Shown here piece after piece: positions 15,744-24,846 of a DNA stretch of 64,000 nucleotides. The notes beneath the pieces are model-generated. The model searched no databases and was not told the DNA's origin. It was given only the letters and a program-made list of their open reading frames with translations. The position numbers and the translations under genes were made by a program. The stretch spans positions 1 through 64,000 of the forward strand of contig JAGYIV010000008.1 of NCBI GenBank assembly GCA_018402345.1, given 5' to 3'. Source of the DNA: Terrimicrobiaceae bacterium (GTDB taxonomy: Bacteria; Verrucomicrobiota; Verrucomicrobiia; Chthoniobacterales; Terrimicrobiaceae). The first letter of the stretch is position 1. Every line of letters starts with the position of its first letter.

Positions 15744-17342
15744 TTATTTTCCCTCCTGGGCGAGACGCACGGTCTCGCGGTATTGACTGCGGAAATGGTC
15801 GGACAGTTCCTTAGCGAGGCGCACCTCGTCGATCCTGTTGCGAGAGGAGAGCACCTCGCGCATGCGACCTGAGGCCGTGAAATAGCTCACCGCTTCCATA
15901 TCACCAAATGTCCGATACGCCTCTCGAGGGAACCCCGCCTTCACCAGTGCCTGCCAGGCCTCGATCTGCTCGTGGTGCAAATCCAGGCTCATGACGCGAA
16001 CAATGAACGCCATCGCGCGGAATACCGGCGCGGTCCACTCCGCGTGGTAATGAAACATCTTCGCTTCCTCATACGGTTGCACCGTCGGGTCGCTTTGGTA
16101 TTCGGCATAAGCGGGGCTGTAGAGTTCCTTCCGCACCGGAAGGCGCCTCAGTGCGTATTTCACTGGACCGCCGGGCGTGCCGACCTTGAAGTTCCACAGC
16201 TTCTGACCCTCGGAAGAGAGCACAAACGCAATAAACATCTCGGCGGCCGCCTTGTTCGCCGCCCCCCGCAGGAGCCCGATCGGATCCACTCCGACCGAGG
16301 AACCGCCCACCGGCGTGAAATACTGCAAGCGCGAGGACCCATCGCCAACCCGCACCGCCTCGCTTTGAAAACGACCGTAAAAATCAATACACATCCCGAT
16401 CGCCGCATCCCCCAGCGACACGTCCATCGGCACCTTCGAGGCCGCATCCGTGAAATAGCGGGCATTCGCCGAGGCCGCCTGGATGATCCTCAACCCATTC
16501 GCCCAGCCCATGGCCAGCACTTCGCGGTCGTCGCGCCCCGTCTCCTTCACGAGGTCTTGCATCTGTTGCTGAATGACCATTTCAAAGGCCTTTGCAGCCG
16601 ACCCGCTCTTTGTCGGATCAGCCAGCGCCACCTGCTTGAAAAACCTTGGATCACCAAGATCGCTCCACGATGCGGGCAAACGCTCGATCCCAAGTCGCCG
16701 CAGCGTGTCGGTGTTGTAGCAGATACCAAACGAAGACAGACACGCGCCGATCCAACGCGCCTCCTTGTCGTAAAACACCTCGCCGGAGACCCTCCACGGG
16801 ATCGTGTCCTCACGGAACCACTCTGCATGATCGCGCAGGACATCGCTTGGCACCAACCGCCCGGCGGCGGCCTGCCGCTCGAAATCATACGTGCCACCAC
16901 CGAAAAACACATCGATTCCGATCCCCACCGGAGATTCCAAAAAGAACCGCCGCGCGGCCTGCTCGGGAGTGTCCGCGGCGGGTGAATCAGCAGGCACAAC
17001 CTTGGGATCGTCGAATGCCGCCGCCACATCGGGACTCCATTGCCTCCCGGCGCGGGTCCATGCCCGCTCGAAGGCACCCATATATTCCCCCGCAAGATAC
17101 CGCGCGATCTCGCTCGTGCCGCCGGGCAACCGCCAATCGATGCGGATCGTGCGCCCTGTGCGCTCGCGGTAGTAGCGCGTGAACGCCAACGTGAACTCAT
17201 ATCGCACCGCCTCGTTGTGCGGAGAAATCACGACCAGCGTCTCATCGGCATCCGCAAGCAGGTTTTCGCTGGGCTTGAGCAGAAACGGCAGCGCAAGAAC
17301 CACCACCAAGGCCAACCCCACCAGCGAGACTCTCGACATCAT
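15744..17342 (-). CDS. ABC transporter substrate-binding protein, iron(III) type
   Basis: 532 residues, starting with a hydrophobic export segment (LVGLALVVVLALPFLL) that may be a signal peptide or a membrane anchor. The mature part begins LVVISPHNEAVRYEFTLAF, typical of the FbpA-like extracellular solute-binding family, and is longer than usual for FbpA (about 340), more like the binding proteins fused with extra C-terminal helices in PVC and delta-proteobacterial iron systems. It lies between the ATPase and permease genes of the same operon with gaps of 27 and 6 bases. Substrate iron is inferred from family and operon type; thiamine, phosphonate or other anions are alternatives. Confidence 0.82.
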   Translation of the reverse strand: MMSRVSLVGLALVVVLALPFLLKPSENLLADADETLVVISPHNEAVRYEFTLAFTRYYRERTGRTIRIDWRLPGGTSEIARYLAGEYMGAFERAWTRAGRQWSPDVAAAFDDPKVVPADSPAADTPEQAARRFFLESPVGIGIDVFFGGGTYDFERQAAAGRLVPSDVLRDHAEWFREDTIPWRVSGEVFYDKEARWIGACLSSFGICYNTDTLRRLGIERLPASWSDLGDPRFFKQVALADPTKSGSAAKAFEMVIQQQMQDLVKETGRDDREVLAMGWANGLRIIQAASANARYFTDAASKVPMDVSLGDAAIGMCIDFYGRFQSEAVRVGDGSSRLQYFTPVGGSSVGVDPIGLLRGAANKAAAEMFIAFVLSSEGQKLWNFKVGTPGGPVKYALRRLPVRKELYSPAYAEYQSDPTVQPYEEAKMFHYHAEWTAPVFRAMAFIVRVMSLDLHHEQIEAWQALVKAGFPREAYRTFGDMEAVSYFTASGRMREVLSSRNRIDEVRLAKELSDHFRSQYRETVRLAQEGK

Positions 17343-17369
17343 GGAAAAACCTCCATCGTCATCGCCGCC

Positions 17370-18440
17370 TCATGGTTTGATCGCCACCACATCATCCCTC
17401 TCGACCACCGCCAGCAACTCCTGCCCCGGCGGACGCGCGGAGGGATGCGGGTTCAGTTCGAAAATCTTGAGATCCAGGCCGGACAGCGCAAACCGGTATT
17501 GCGAGACCTCGCCGAGATACGTCGCTTCGCCGATCCGTCCGCTCACGGCATTCACCGCACGTGGCTCGCCGGAGAACTTCCAGCACTCTGGCCTGATCGA
17601 CAACACCACATGCCCGCCGGGTTGAGGCTTCCAGCCCGCATCTCCACACACTCCTTGGAACCTGCCCCAAACCGTCTCGACCTCGACCCCCTCCTCCGTC
17701 ACGGCCTCGATCCTGCCGGGGAGGAAATTTGTTTCACCGATAAAATCCGCCACGACCTTCGAGTGCGGACGGCGGTAGATTTCCTCGGGCGATCCGACCT
17801 GTGCGATCGAACCTCCATCGAGGATCGCCATGCGGTCGGAGACCGACAGCGCTTCCTTTTGATCATGCGTCACATAAATCGCCGTAAGACCGTATTCCTT
17901 GCACACGCGGCGGATTTCCGTGCGCATCTCGAGTCGCAGGCGGGCATCGAGATTGGATAGCGGCTCGTCCAGCAGCAAGCACCTCGGACGCACCACCAGC
18001 GCGCGCGCAAGGGCCACACGCTGTTGCTGCCCACCCGACAGTTGCGCGATGCGGCGGGTCGCATAGGCATCCATCCTTACCGAGGCCAACGCCGCACCCA
18101 CACGCTCGCGGATTTCCGCCGCCGACACCCGGCGCTCCTCGAGACCGAAGGCGACGTTTTTCTCGACAGTCAGATGCGGCCAGAGCGCGTAGCTTTGAAA
18201 CATCATTCCCGTGTTGCGCTTGTGGGGCGGCAGACGCGTCACATCCTCATCGCCGAAAAGAATCCTTCCCTCCTCGGGGATGTAAAATCCGGCAATATTT
18301 CTCAGCAGCGTCGTCTTTCCACATCCACTCGGGCCAAGCAAAAAAAACAGCTCGCCGGGTTCGATGCGCAACGACACCCCCTGCAACGCGGTGACCGCAC
18401 CGAACTTCTTAACGAGATTCTCGATGACGACAGGAATCAT
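17370..18440 (-). CDS. ABC transporter ATP-binding protein (FbpC/PotA-like)
   Basis: 356 residues from ATG 18440; a GTG three codons upstream is also possible. All nucleotide-binding motifs are present: Walker A GPSGCGKTTLL, signature LSGGQQQRVALARA, Walker B CLLLDEPLSNLD and the H-loop in YVTHDQKEAL. Residues after about 240 form a TOBE-like C-terminal domain, as in FbpC and PotA. It is the first gene of the three-gene importer operon, which is transcribed ATPase, binding protein, permease, an uncommon order because the binding protein is usually first. It energises uptake of the ligand held by the next gene's product. Confidence 0.92.
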   Translation of the reverse strand: MIPVVIENLVKKFGAVTALQGVSLRIEPGELFFLLGPSGCGKTTLLRNIAGFYIPEEGRILFGDEDVTRLPPHKRNTGMMFQSYALWPHLTVEKNVAFGLEERRVSAAEIRERVGAALASVRMDAYATRRIAQLSGGQQQRVALARALVVRPRCLLLDEPLSNLDARLRLEMRTEIRRVCKEYGLTAIYVTHDQKEALSVSDRMAILDGGSIAQVGSPEEIYRRPHSKVVADFIGETNFLPGRIEAVTEEGVEVETVWGRFQGVCGDAGWKPQPGGHVVLSIRPECWKFSGEPRAVNAVSGRIGEATYLGEVSQYRFALSGLDLKIFELNPHPSARPPGQELLAVVERDDVVAIKP

Positions 18441-18534
18441 GGCAACCACAGGGGTAGTGCCACTTGGGGAATGCGGGCAAGACTCATCTCCGCGAAACTG
18501 TTACAAATCCGTGACAGCAATCCACCCGAGACGC

Positions 18535-21048
18535 TCACTCGAACCGTAGCGCGCGGGCCGGCGGGATGTTCGCGGCGCGCCAAGCTGGCCCCCATGCGGC
18601 GACCAATGCCGCCGGAACCAACCAAAGCGGCGTGGTCAAAAACACCTCCAGGGGAAACCTCAGGTCGATCGTCCAACCGAAAAACGCCTTGTTCACCACC
18701 CATGTCAAAATCGCAGAGAGAAACACCCCGCACACCACACCCGTGATCGAGGCCAACCCGCCGACCAACCCCGCCTCGGCCAGCACCAATCCCCCGACCT
18801 GCCTGCGCGAGGCCCCCTGCGAGCGCAGCACACCGATCTCACGCTCGCGCTCGAGAACAAGAGTTGTCATGGAAAGCAACACCCCAGCCACGGCGACCAC
18901 CACCGCCACACTGCGCAGGACGGATGTCACCGCGAAGGTCTGGTCGAAAATCTCGAGCACCCGCCCGCGCAACAACGCATTCGTGTAAATCGAGTATTCC
19001 CCCGCCGTGCCGAACCTCGCCCTGAAATCGTCGGCAAACGCCTCCAAATCGGCCCCCTCGCGCATCGTGATCGACAACGAATGCAATCGCGCATCGCTCC
19101 AGAACCTCTCGAAGTTCCCCCGCGTGAGCATGACAAGCCCCCTGTCGCGCGTGAAATCTTGAATCACCCCGGCCACGCCGAACTCCGCAGGCCCGGCGGG
19201 CGACAAAAAGGTCAGCCTGTCTCCAGTGCGCACCCCATGCCTGTTCGCAAAACTCTCCGATACCGCGACCATTCCAGCGCTTTCAAAAACAGCGGCATCA
19301 CCGCCCTCCAGAAATTTAAGATCCCCCCGCGCCCCGCCGTCCACCACCGCAAGGTTCGCCGTTTCCCCGTTCCACGGCACGGGAATCTCACGAAACGTGC
19401 CGACCTTATCGACCCTCGCATCACCCCGCACCCATTCGAGTGCGTCGGCGGGGAGAAAATTCTGCAAGCCGATCAGATCGTTCGCCGCAGGAGCGATGTA
19501 AAGATCGGCGGCCAGCGTCCGCCCGAGCCATGATTCGACACTCGAGCGAAAGGAAAAAATCATTACCGCCACGCTCACCGTCAGCGCCGCCGCCACAGCC
19601 AGCGAGGCGATCGTCACGGCATTCCTGTGCAACGACCTGGTCAAATGCTGCGCCGCCATCTTCGGCAGCCATCCGAACCCATGCAGCAACCCGCAACACA
19701 CCACCGCCACGCGCGGCACCAGCAGGGAAAAGCCAGCAATCAAAAAGCCCACCGCCGCGAATCCGGGAAAACCGCCTCCGCCGCGCAATGCCCATACCGA
19801 TAACCCCCAGGCGCAGGCCAACGCCACCACCCCCGCCAAATCACGGCGGATCGACAGGCGATCGAACCTCTCCATCGCCGATCCCGAGCGCAAGACAACC
19901 GCTGGATCGCACTGCGCGGCCTCCTGCGCGGGCCTCCACGCGGCGACCAACGAGGCCCCCATGCCGACAAGAAACGCCAGCGCGATTTGATCCAGATCCG
20001 GCGACGGCGCATCGATCGCCACCACCGCATAAAGAGAGGTCACCGTCTGCTCGACAGGCGTCGACAGCAACGCCGCCAGCGGGCCCGCGCCGGCGATTCC
20101 AAGCAACGTGCCGATCACGCCACAAACAAGCCCCTCCACAAGAAAGAGCGTGGTCACCTCGCGGCGCGTGGCTCCGATCGCGCGGAGGATGCCGATATCA
20201 TGACGCCGGCGCACCACCGCCGCGGAGAGGCTGTTGTAGATGAGAAACACCCCGACCACCATCGAGACGAGGCTCAGCGCCGTGAGATTCAACTGAAACG
20301 CCGCAAGCATCGTCTCGGTCTCGGCCCCGCGCCTCGCCGGCGGCCCGACCACAGCGTCGGGCGGGAGAATTTTCGCCAATGCCACAGCGACCTCTGCGGC
20401 CTCGAGAGGATTCTCGAGGAGCAACTGGATCGACGTGATCCTCCCGGGCAAGCCGAGCAATTGCTGCGCCCACCCTATATCCATCGACGCCATGCGCGGA
20501 TCGCTCGCAACCACGGCATCCGTCGTTTTCATACGAAACACCGGCTCCAGCGTGTAGATGCCGCTGGTGGAAAGCACCCGCACCTCTCCGCTGAACGGAG
20601 CTTCGGGCGACACAGCGAGACCGAATGGCTCGCGCAACCACGCCTCGAGATCGGGCGGTCCACCCTCTGCACCGGCCAACTCGAACACGCGTATGCCCTC
20701 ACCGGTAAATGGATCAACCCCGAGGATCCGCAAGTATTCGCCGGGCCGGTCTGGCAGCGTCACGATGCCTTCAACAAGCGGAGTCGCCGATGCCACGCCG
20801 CTCACCGCCAGCACGGAGGGAAAGACATTCTCGGGCAAATCCCCCCTCACCTCCAAATGCGCCCTGCCTGCAACCATCGATACCGCGTTTTGAAAACTCT
20901 CGAGCGCTCCGCGGTTTGCCAACTGAATCGCCAAAAACACGACCACCCCCACCGCGATGCTCAAAATATTCAACACAGGCGCGAGCGGGTGCGACGCCCA
21001 CGCCCTCATGACCTGCATCCAAAAAAGCCGAATAAAGCAACGTGTCAT
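18535..21048 (-). CDS. FtsX/MacB-type ABC transporter permease, two FtsX domains
   Basis: 837 residues with an N-terminal transmembrane segment, a large periplasmic domain, then two FtsX-like four-helix units: VVGVFLIYNSLSAAVVRRRH near residue 265 and a second near the C-terminus (VVVAVAGVLLSMTTLVLERE). This domain order is that of long lipoprotein- or AttF-type exporters. The partner ATPase is not adjacent. The start codon overlaps the glnD stop by four bases (ATGA at 21045-21048), tying it to the ompA-glnD operon. It probably exports or extracts a lipid or lipoprotein at the inner membrane. The substrate is unknown. Confidence 0.85.
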   Translation of the reverse strand: MTRCFIRLFWMQVMRAWASHPLAPVLNILSIAVGVVVFLAIQLANRGALESFQNAVSMVAGRAHLEVRGDLPENVFPSVLAVSGVASATPLVEGIVTLPDRPGEYLRILGVDPFTGEGIRVFELAGAEGGPPDLEAWLREPFGLAVSPEAPFSGEVRVLSTSGIYTLEPVFRMKTTDAVVASDPRMASMDIGWAQQLLGLPGRITSIQLLLENPLEAAEVAVALAKILPPDAVVGPPARRGAETETMLAAFQLNLTALSLVSMVVGVFLIYNSLSAAVVRRRHDIGILRAIGATRREVTTLFLVEGLVCGVIGTLLGIAGAGPLAALLSTPVEQTVTSLYAVVAIDAPSPDLDQIALAFLVGMGASLVAAWRPAQEAAQCDPAVVLRSGSAMERFDRLSIRRDLAGVVALACAWGLSVWALRGGGGFPGFAAVGFLIAGFSLLVPRVAVVCCGLLHGFGWLPKMAAQHLTRSLHRNAVTIASLAVAAALTVSVAVMIFSFRSSVESWLGRTLAADLYIAPAANDLIGLQNFLPADALEWVRGDARVDKVGTFREIPVPWNGETANLAVVDGGARGDLKFLEGGDAAVFESAGMVAVSESFANRHGVRTGDRLTFLSPAGPAEFGVAGVIQDFTRDRGLVMLTRGNFERFWSDARLHSLSITMREGADLEAFADDFRARFGTAGEYSIYTNALLRGRVLEIFDQTFAVTSVLRSVAVVVAVAGVLLSMTTLVLEREREIGVLRSQGASRRQVGGLVLAEAGLVGGLASITGVVCGVFLSAILTWVVNKAFFGWTIDLRFPLEVFLTTPLWLVPAALVAAWGPAWRAANIPPARALRFE

Positions 21049-23786
21049 TCAGGGGTCTTCACCGCCGCGCGGTGGAGGAGTTTTTGCAGGTTTTTGATCG
21101 CCGAGACGGAGGAGACCTTTCCTCCATCGCGGCCGTAGACGTAGAAGGAGTCCATCGCGACATCCATCTCGGTCGTGATGCGCGAGATTTCGATCCGGAT
21201 TTCAGCTTCGCTCATCGCCTGCAGGAGGTCGTAGAGCAACCCAAGGCGGTCGGGAGTTTGGATGTCGATCAGCGTGTAAACAGGGTGTGACTCGTTGTCG
21301 ATCGTGATGCGTGTGGGCAAGTCGAACTCCTGCGAAAGACGGTAAGTCAGCAGGCGCGTCTCGTTGCATATGATCGGTGAGAAATTGAAATTCTCCGTTA
21401 GCATCGCCTCGGCGAGTCGCTTTTCCACAGCCGCGATGTCCTTTTGATTCGTGACCGGTTGGAGATTCGTGTTTGCCAGTCGGAAGATGTCGAGCGCGAG
21501 GCTGTCTGTGCGGGTGAAAATATCCGCGCTCAGGATGTTGAGGCGGACAGAGAGAAACGCACCAGCGATCCGTTCGAGGAGACGCGGGCGGTCCCATCCG
21601 CATACCCACACCTCGGTATACCCCTTGTCCACGCGCGGTTCCCAATGCAACACAGGCGCGAGCGCCACATCATCATTGTCGTGCCGGCGTTGGAAAAATG
21701 TGCGGAACAGCCGCATGTGGCCTGCGATATCCACGGAATCGAACATCTGGAAATACCTCTCGGGCATGAATTGGAAATGCGCTTCGGCTTCGTCCACGAA
21801 GCCGCCGCCGAGGATCCCGAGCACCAGTTTTTTCTTTTCCTGGCGGTCCTGTCGCGTCCGCTCCAGCGCGTCGACACCCCCCTCCAACCACTGGCCCGCG
21901 CGGCGGTAGAGCGTCCACACCAAACCCTCCTTCCAATCGGACCAGTTCTGGTCGCTCGTGCCCATGCCGTCGGCCAACGTCAGGAGCATGAGTGCATCGA
22001 GATTTTTCCTGTTCTGCACGATGCCCGCGAACTCCTCGACCGTCGCTGGATCCTCGAGATTCCGCGTCTGCGCCATCTTCGACATCACATAGTGCGAATC
22101 CACCAGCGTGATCAGCATGCGCCGGCGGTCGGGGGTCAATTGGAGCCGTCTCGCCACCTTGTGCGCGAGCAACGCCCCAGCCTCCTCGTGGTGGCGCGTG
22201 TTCGCGGCCTTCCCGACATCGTGCAGCAAAATCGAAAGGTAAAGGATGCCCGGATCCTCGAGCTTCTGAAAAATCCTCCGGTAGCCAGCGAGCCGCTGCT
22301 CGGCTGAAAATAGAACCTCGTCGAGCTTGCGGATGCACACCAGCGTGTGTTCGTCGGCCGTGTAGCGGTGGTAGAACTCGTGCTGCACCAGGCAATCCAG
22401 CGCGCCGAACTCGGGCATGTATCGCCCGAGCACCCCGAGATCATGCATGAGCCGCAGAATCCTCCCCACATCCCCTTTGCGCGACAGGATCGCGAAAAAC
22501 GTCTCCCGCGCCGAGATCGAATATTGGAACGTCCGGTCGATGAGGTGCAATCGCCGCCGGATCAAATCCACCAACTCGGGGTGGAACTCGACCTGCCTCA
22601 CCTGCGCATGGTGGAACGCCCGCATCAACCGAAACGGATCGTCGTTGAAAATGTCGCGCGACTCGGGCTCCAGCATGCCGTTCCGGATGATAAAGCGGTC
22701 GAGCTTCTCTGGCTTCTGGCGAACTCCCAGCAGGCGGAGGATGCCTCCGTTCCGCTGCACCGGCACAGCCTCCATCTTGCGCAGCGCGGCCTCGGTCACC
22801 AGATAGATCGTGCGGGCGTGGCTGTAGTAGTCGCGCATGAACGCCTCGACCTTTCGGAGGATGTTTTTCTGCGGGTAGTTGAACGACTGCGCCACGCGGC
22901 CCTGCAACTGCAGCGTGAGGACATCCGCCGAGCGGCCGTTCAGGTATTGCATCTGCGCCCGCGTCCTCAGCAGGAAATCATAACTCCTCTCAAGCCGCTT
23001 GCGGTCGGCGTCGCGAAGGATGCCAGCTTCGACGAGTTTCGCGGAACTCGTGATCCCGAGCTTGAATTGCGAAATCCACAACAGGCTCTGGTAGTCGCGC
23101 AGACTGCCCGCGCCGCTCTTCACATTCGGCTCCTGCATGAACACCGTCTCGCCGTATTTGTGGCGTTGCTCGGACTGGTTCGCGAGCCGCCAGGTGATGT
23201 ATTTCTCAGCGTGCCCACGCACACACTCGTCATGGAAACGCTCCTTGAACTTGATAAAAATCTCGCGCGCGCCGGCCAAAAATCGGCTTTCAAGCATCGA
23301 GGTCTTCGTCACCGGATCCTCGTTCGACTTCCTCACCGCCTCGTCAAGCGTGCGCGTGGCCTGCCCGACCTTGAACCCGATATCCCAGAGGGCAACGATC
23401 GTGCGGCGGATAATTTCCTCCACATCGTTCGCTCCGTTGGATTTTCCCTGCAGGAAAAGGATGTCCACATCGCTCATGGGGCTCAACTCGCGGCGCCCGT
23501 ATCCCCCGAAGGCGACGACTGCCAAGCGGCCTGCAAGAGGCTTCTCGGCGCACTCCTTGACGATCGATCCGAAGAGTTCGCGGAACATGATATCGACCAT
23601 GTCGGACCGCTGGCGGCCGGTTTCCCTGCCTCCCCCGCCGGCATCGTGCCACGCGCGCAGGCGGTCCTCCTCCTCCTTTCGGAAATTTTTGAACACTGGC
23701 ACGCGCTCCTCACTGCCGCTGCGGACTTTTTTCGACAGCTCGATCGCCGACTTTTCAAGGGTGTGGGGTTCCTGCGGAAAACTCAT
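21045..23786 (-). CDS. glnD: PII uridylyltransferase/uridylyl-removing enzyme
   Basis: 913 residues from the ATG at 23786, close to the usual length. The nucleotidyltransferase motif FGGYGRRELSPMSDVDILFL lies near residues 95-115, a GlnD-type central helical domain follows, the HD motif SILLHDVGKA is near residue 505, and two ACT-like regions close the protein (ERIAGAFLSVRLNILSADIF and DRLGLLYDLLQAMSEAEI). It senses glutamine and modifies PII to set nitrogen assimilation. The start overlaps the upstream OmpA-like gene's stop (ATGA at 23783-23786) and its stop overlaps the FtsX-like gene. A longer in-frame extension upstream is rejected because it lies entirely inside the OmpA-like gene. Confidence 0.95.
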   Translation of the reverse strand: MSFPQEPHTLEKSAIELSKKVRSGSEERVPVFKNFRKEEEDRLRAWHDAGGGGRETGRQRSDMVDIMFRELFGSIVKECAEKPLAGRLAVVAFGGYGRRELSPMSDVDILFLQGKSNGANDVEEIIRRTIVALWDIGFKVGQATRTLDEAVRKSNEDPVTKTSMLESRFLAGAREIFIKFKERFHDECVRGHAEKYITWRLANQSEQRHKYGETVFMQEPNVKSGAGSLRDYQSLLWISQFKLGITSSAKLVEAGILRDADRKRLERSYDFLLRTRAQMQYLNGRSADVLTLQLQGRVAQSFNYPQKNILRKVEAFMRDYYSHARTIYLVTEAALRKMEAVPVQRNGGILRLLGVRQKPEKLDRFIIRNGMLEPESRDIFNDDPFRLMRAFHHAQVRQVEFHPELVDLIRRRLHLIDRTFQYSISARETFFAILSRKGDVGRILRLMHDLGVLGRYMPEFGALDCLVQHEFYHRYTADEHTLVCIRKLDEVLFSAEQRLAGYRRIFQKLEDPGILYLSILLHDVGKAANTRHHEEAGALLAHKVARRLQLTPDRRRMLITLVDSHYVMSKMAQTRNLEDPATVEEFAGIVQNRKNLDALMLLTLADGMGTSDQNWSDWKEGLVWTLYRRAGQWLEGGVDALERTRQDRQEKKKLVLGILGGGFVDEAEAHFQFMPERYFQMFDSVDIAGHMRLFRTFFQRRHDNDDVALAPVLHWEPRVDKGYTEVWVCGWDRPRLLERIAGAFLSVRLNILSADIFTRTDSLALDIFRLANTNLQPVTNQKDIAAVEKRLAEAMLTENFNFSPIICNETRLLTYRLSQEFDLPTRITIDNESHPVYTLIDIQTPDRLGLLYDLLQAMSEAEIRIEISRITTEMDVAMDSFYVYGRDGGKVSSVSAIKNLQKLLHRAAVKTPE

Positions 23787-24754
23787 TGGGCGTTGTTTTG
23801 AATCACAATCTCGACACGCCTGTTCAGGCGCTGGCCTTCGACCGACTCGGTGGCAGGAACAATATGCCGCGTCTGGCCGAGGCCGCGCGTCTGGATGCGG
23901 CCGGCATCGATCCCCATGCGCGCGGTCAGCCACGTTTTCACGGACTCGGCGCGCAATTCACTCAGTCGCATGTTGTAGTCTGGCGGCCCGAAGGAATCAC
24001 TATGCCCCTCGATCACGAATCTCGCCCGCGGATTCCTGCTCAAAATCCGGGCCAGCTTCTCCAGGCTCGCGACAGCACCCGGCTGCAACTCGTAGGCGTC
24101 GTATTCAAACAACACATCTCCGGGAAGCATGATCGGAGCGGTGTCGGCACCCAGCGGACCGGTGCTCTCCAACAACTCGTCAAGATTGCTGAAGCCAGGC
24201 GCAGACGCCGCCTTGCCGACAGCGCGCACCGCTCCTGATCCGGGCAGTTCGTTGGCAAGCGGCAGAGCAGGCGTGGCGGGAAACGCCTCGCTCATTTCCC
24301 TTAGCAATTCCTCCCGAAGAGCCTCGTCAGCGCGTTCGAGAAGGTTGGCGGAAGCTGGAGTGGCCACGGAATCCGGAATCGCTGGCTTCTCGCCGGCGAA
24401 CGCCCCATCGAGCGAAGGGAGCGCGGCATCCTTCGAAGGAGTGCCTGTCGCCTCGAACGGCGATATTTTTTCGTCAGGCAGGCGGATCGGCTCGATGGGC
24501 GGGGCTGATGCCGCCGCTTGCGGCACTGGCTCGAGCAGGCGTGGATCGATATCCACCCGCTCGACATGGAAGGTTCGCGGCACGATTTGCTCGTAGAACG
24601 AATCACTCATCGATTGCACGGACACCTTCCTCGTGAGGTTCCAACCGATCCCGTGCAGCACGAGCGACACGACCAGCGTGACCAGAATCCAACGCCCGAG
24701 CATGTCCCGGCGCCTGTCGGGCATCTCACTGTCCAAAGGTCTCCTGCGTGTCAT
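23783..24754 (-). CDS. Inner-membrane-anchored OmpA-domain protein
   Basis: 323 residues: one membrane helix at about 20-40 (WILVTLVVSLVLHGIGW), a long Pro/Ala-rich periplasmic stretch, and a C-terminal OmpA/MotB peptidoglycan-binding domain whose core FVIEGHSDSFGPPDYNMRLS, then ARMGIDAGRI and NRRVEIVI, is intact. The Asp and Arg that bind diaminopimelate in this family are at GHSDS and NRRVE. No Asp is visible in the helix, so a MotB-like proton channel role is not supported. It overlaps glnD by four bases and begins 92 bp from the divergent dnaE start. Likely role is tethering a cell-envelope complex to peptidoglycan. Confidence 0.82.
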   Translation of the reverse strand: MTRRRPLDSEMPDRRRDMLGRWILVTLVVSLVLHGIGWNLTRKVSVQSMSDSFYEQIVPRTFHVERVDIDPRLLEPVPQAAASAPPIEPIRLPDEKISPFEATGTPSKDAALPSLDGAFAGEKPAIPDSVATPASANLLERADEALREELLREMSEAFPATPALPLANELPGSGAVRAVGKAASAPGFSNLDELLESTGPLGADTAPIMLPGDVLFEYDAYELQPGAVASLEKLARILSRNPRARFVIEGHSDSFGPPDYNMRLSELRAESVKTWLTARMGIDAGRIQTRGLGQTRHIVPATESVEGQRLNRRVEIVIQNNAQ

Positions 24755-24846
24755 CGCGGCAACCTACAAGGCGTTACAAAAAACTCCAAAACAGAAAAAA
24801 CACCCCCGTTCGACAACCCCCCGCCCGATGCCGTAGTCTCCTCCCC

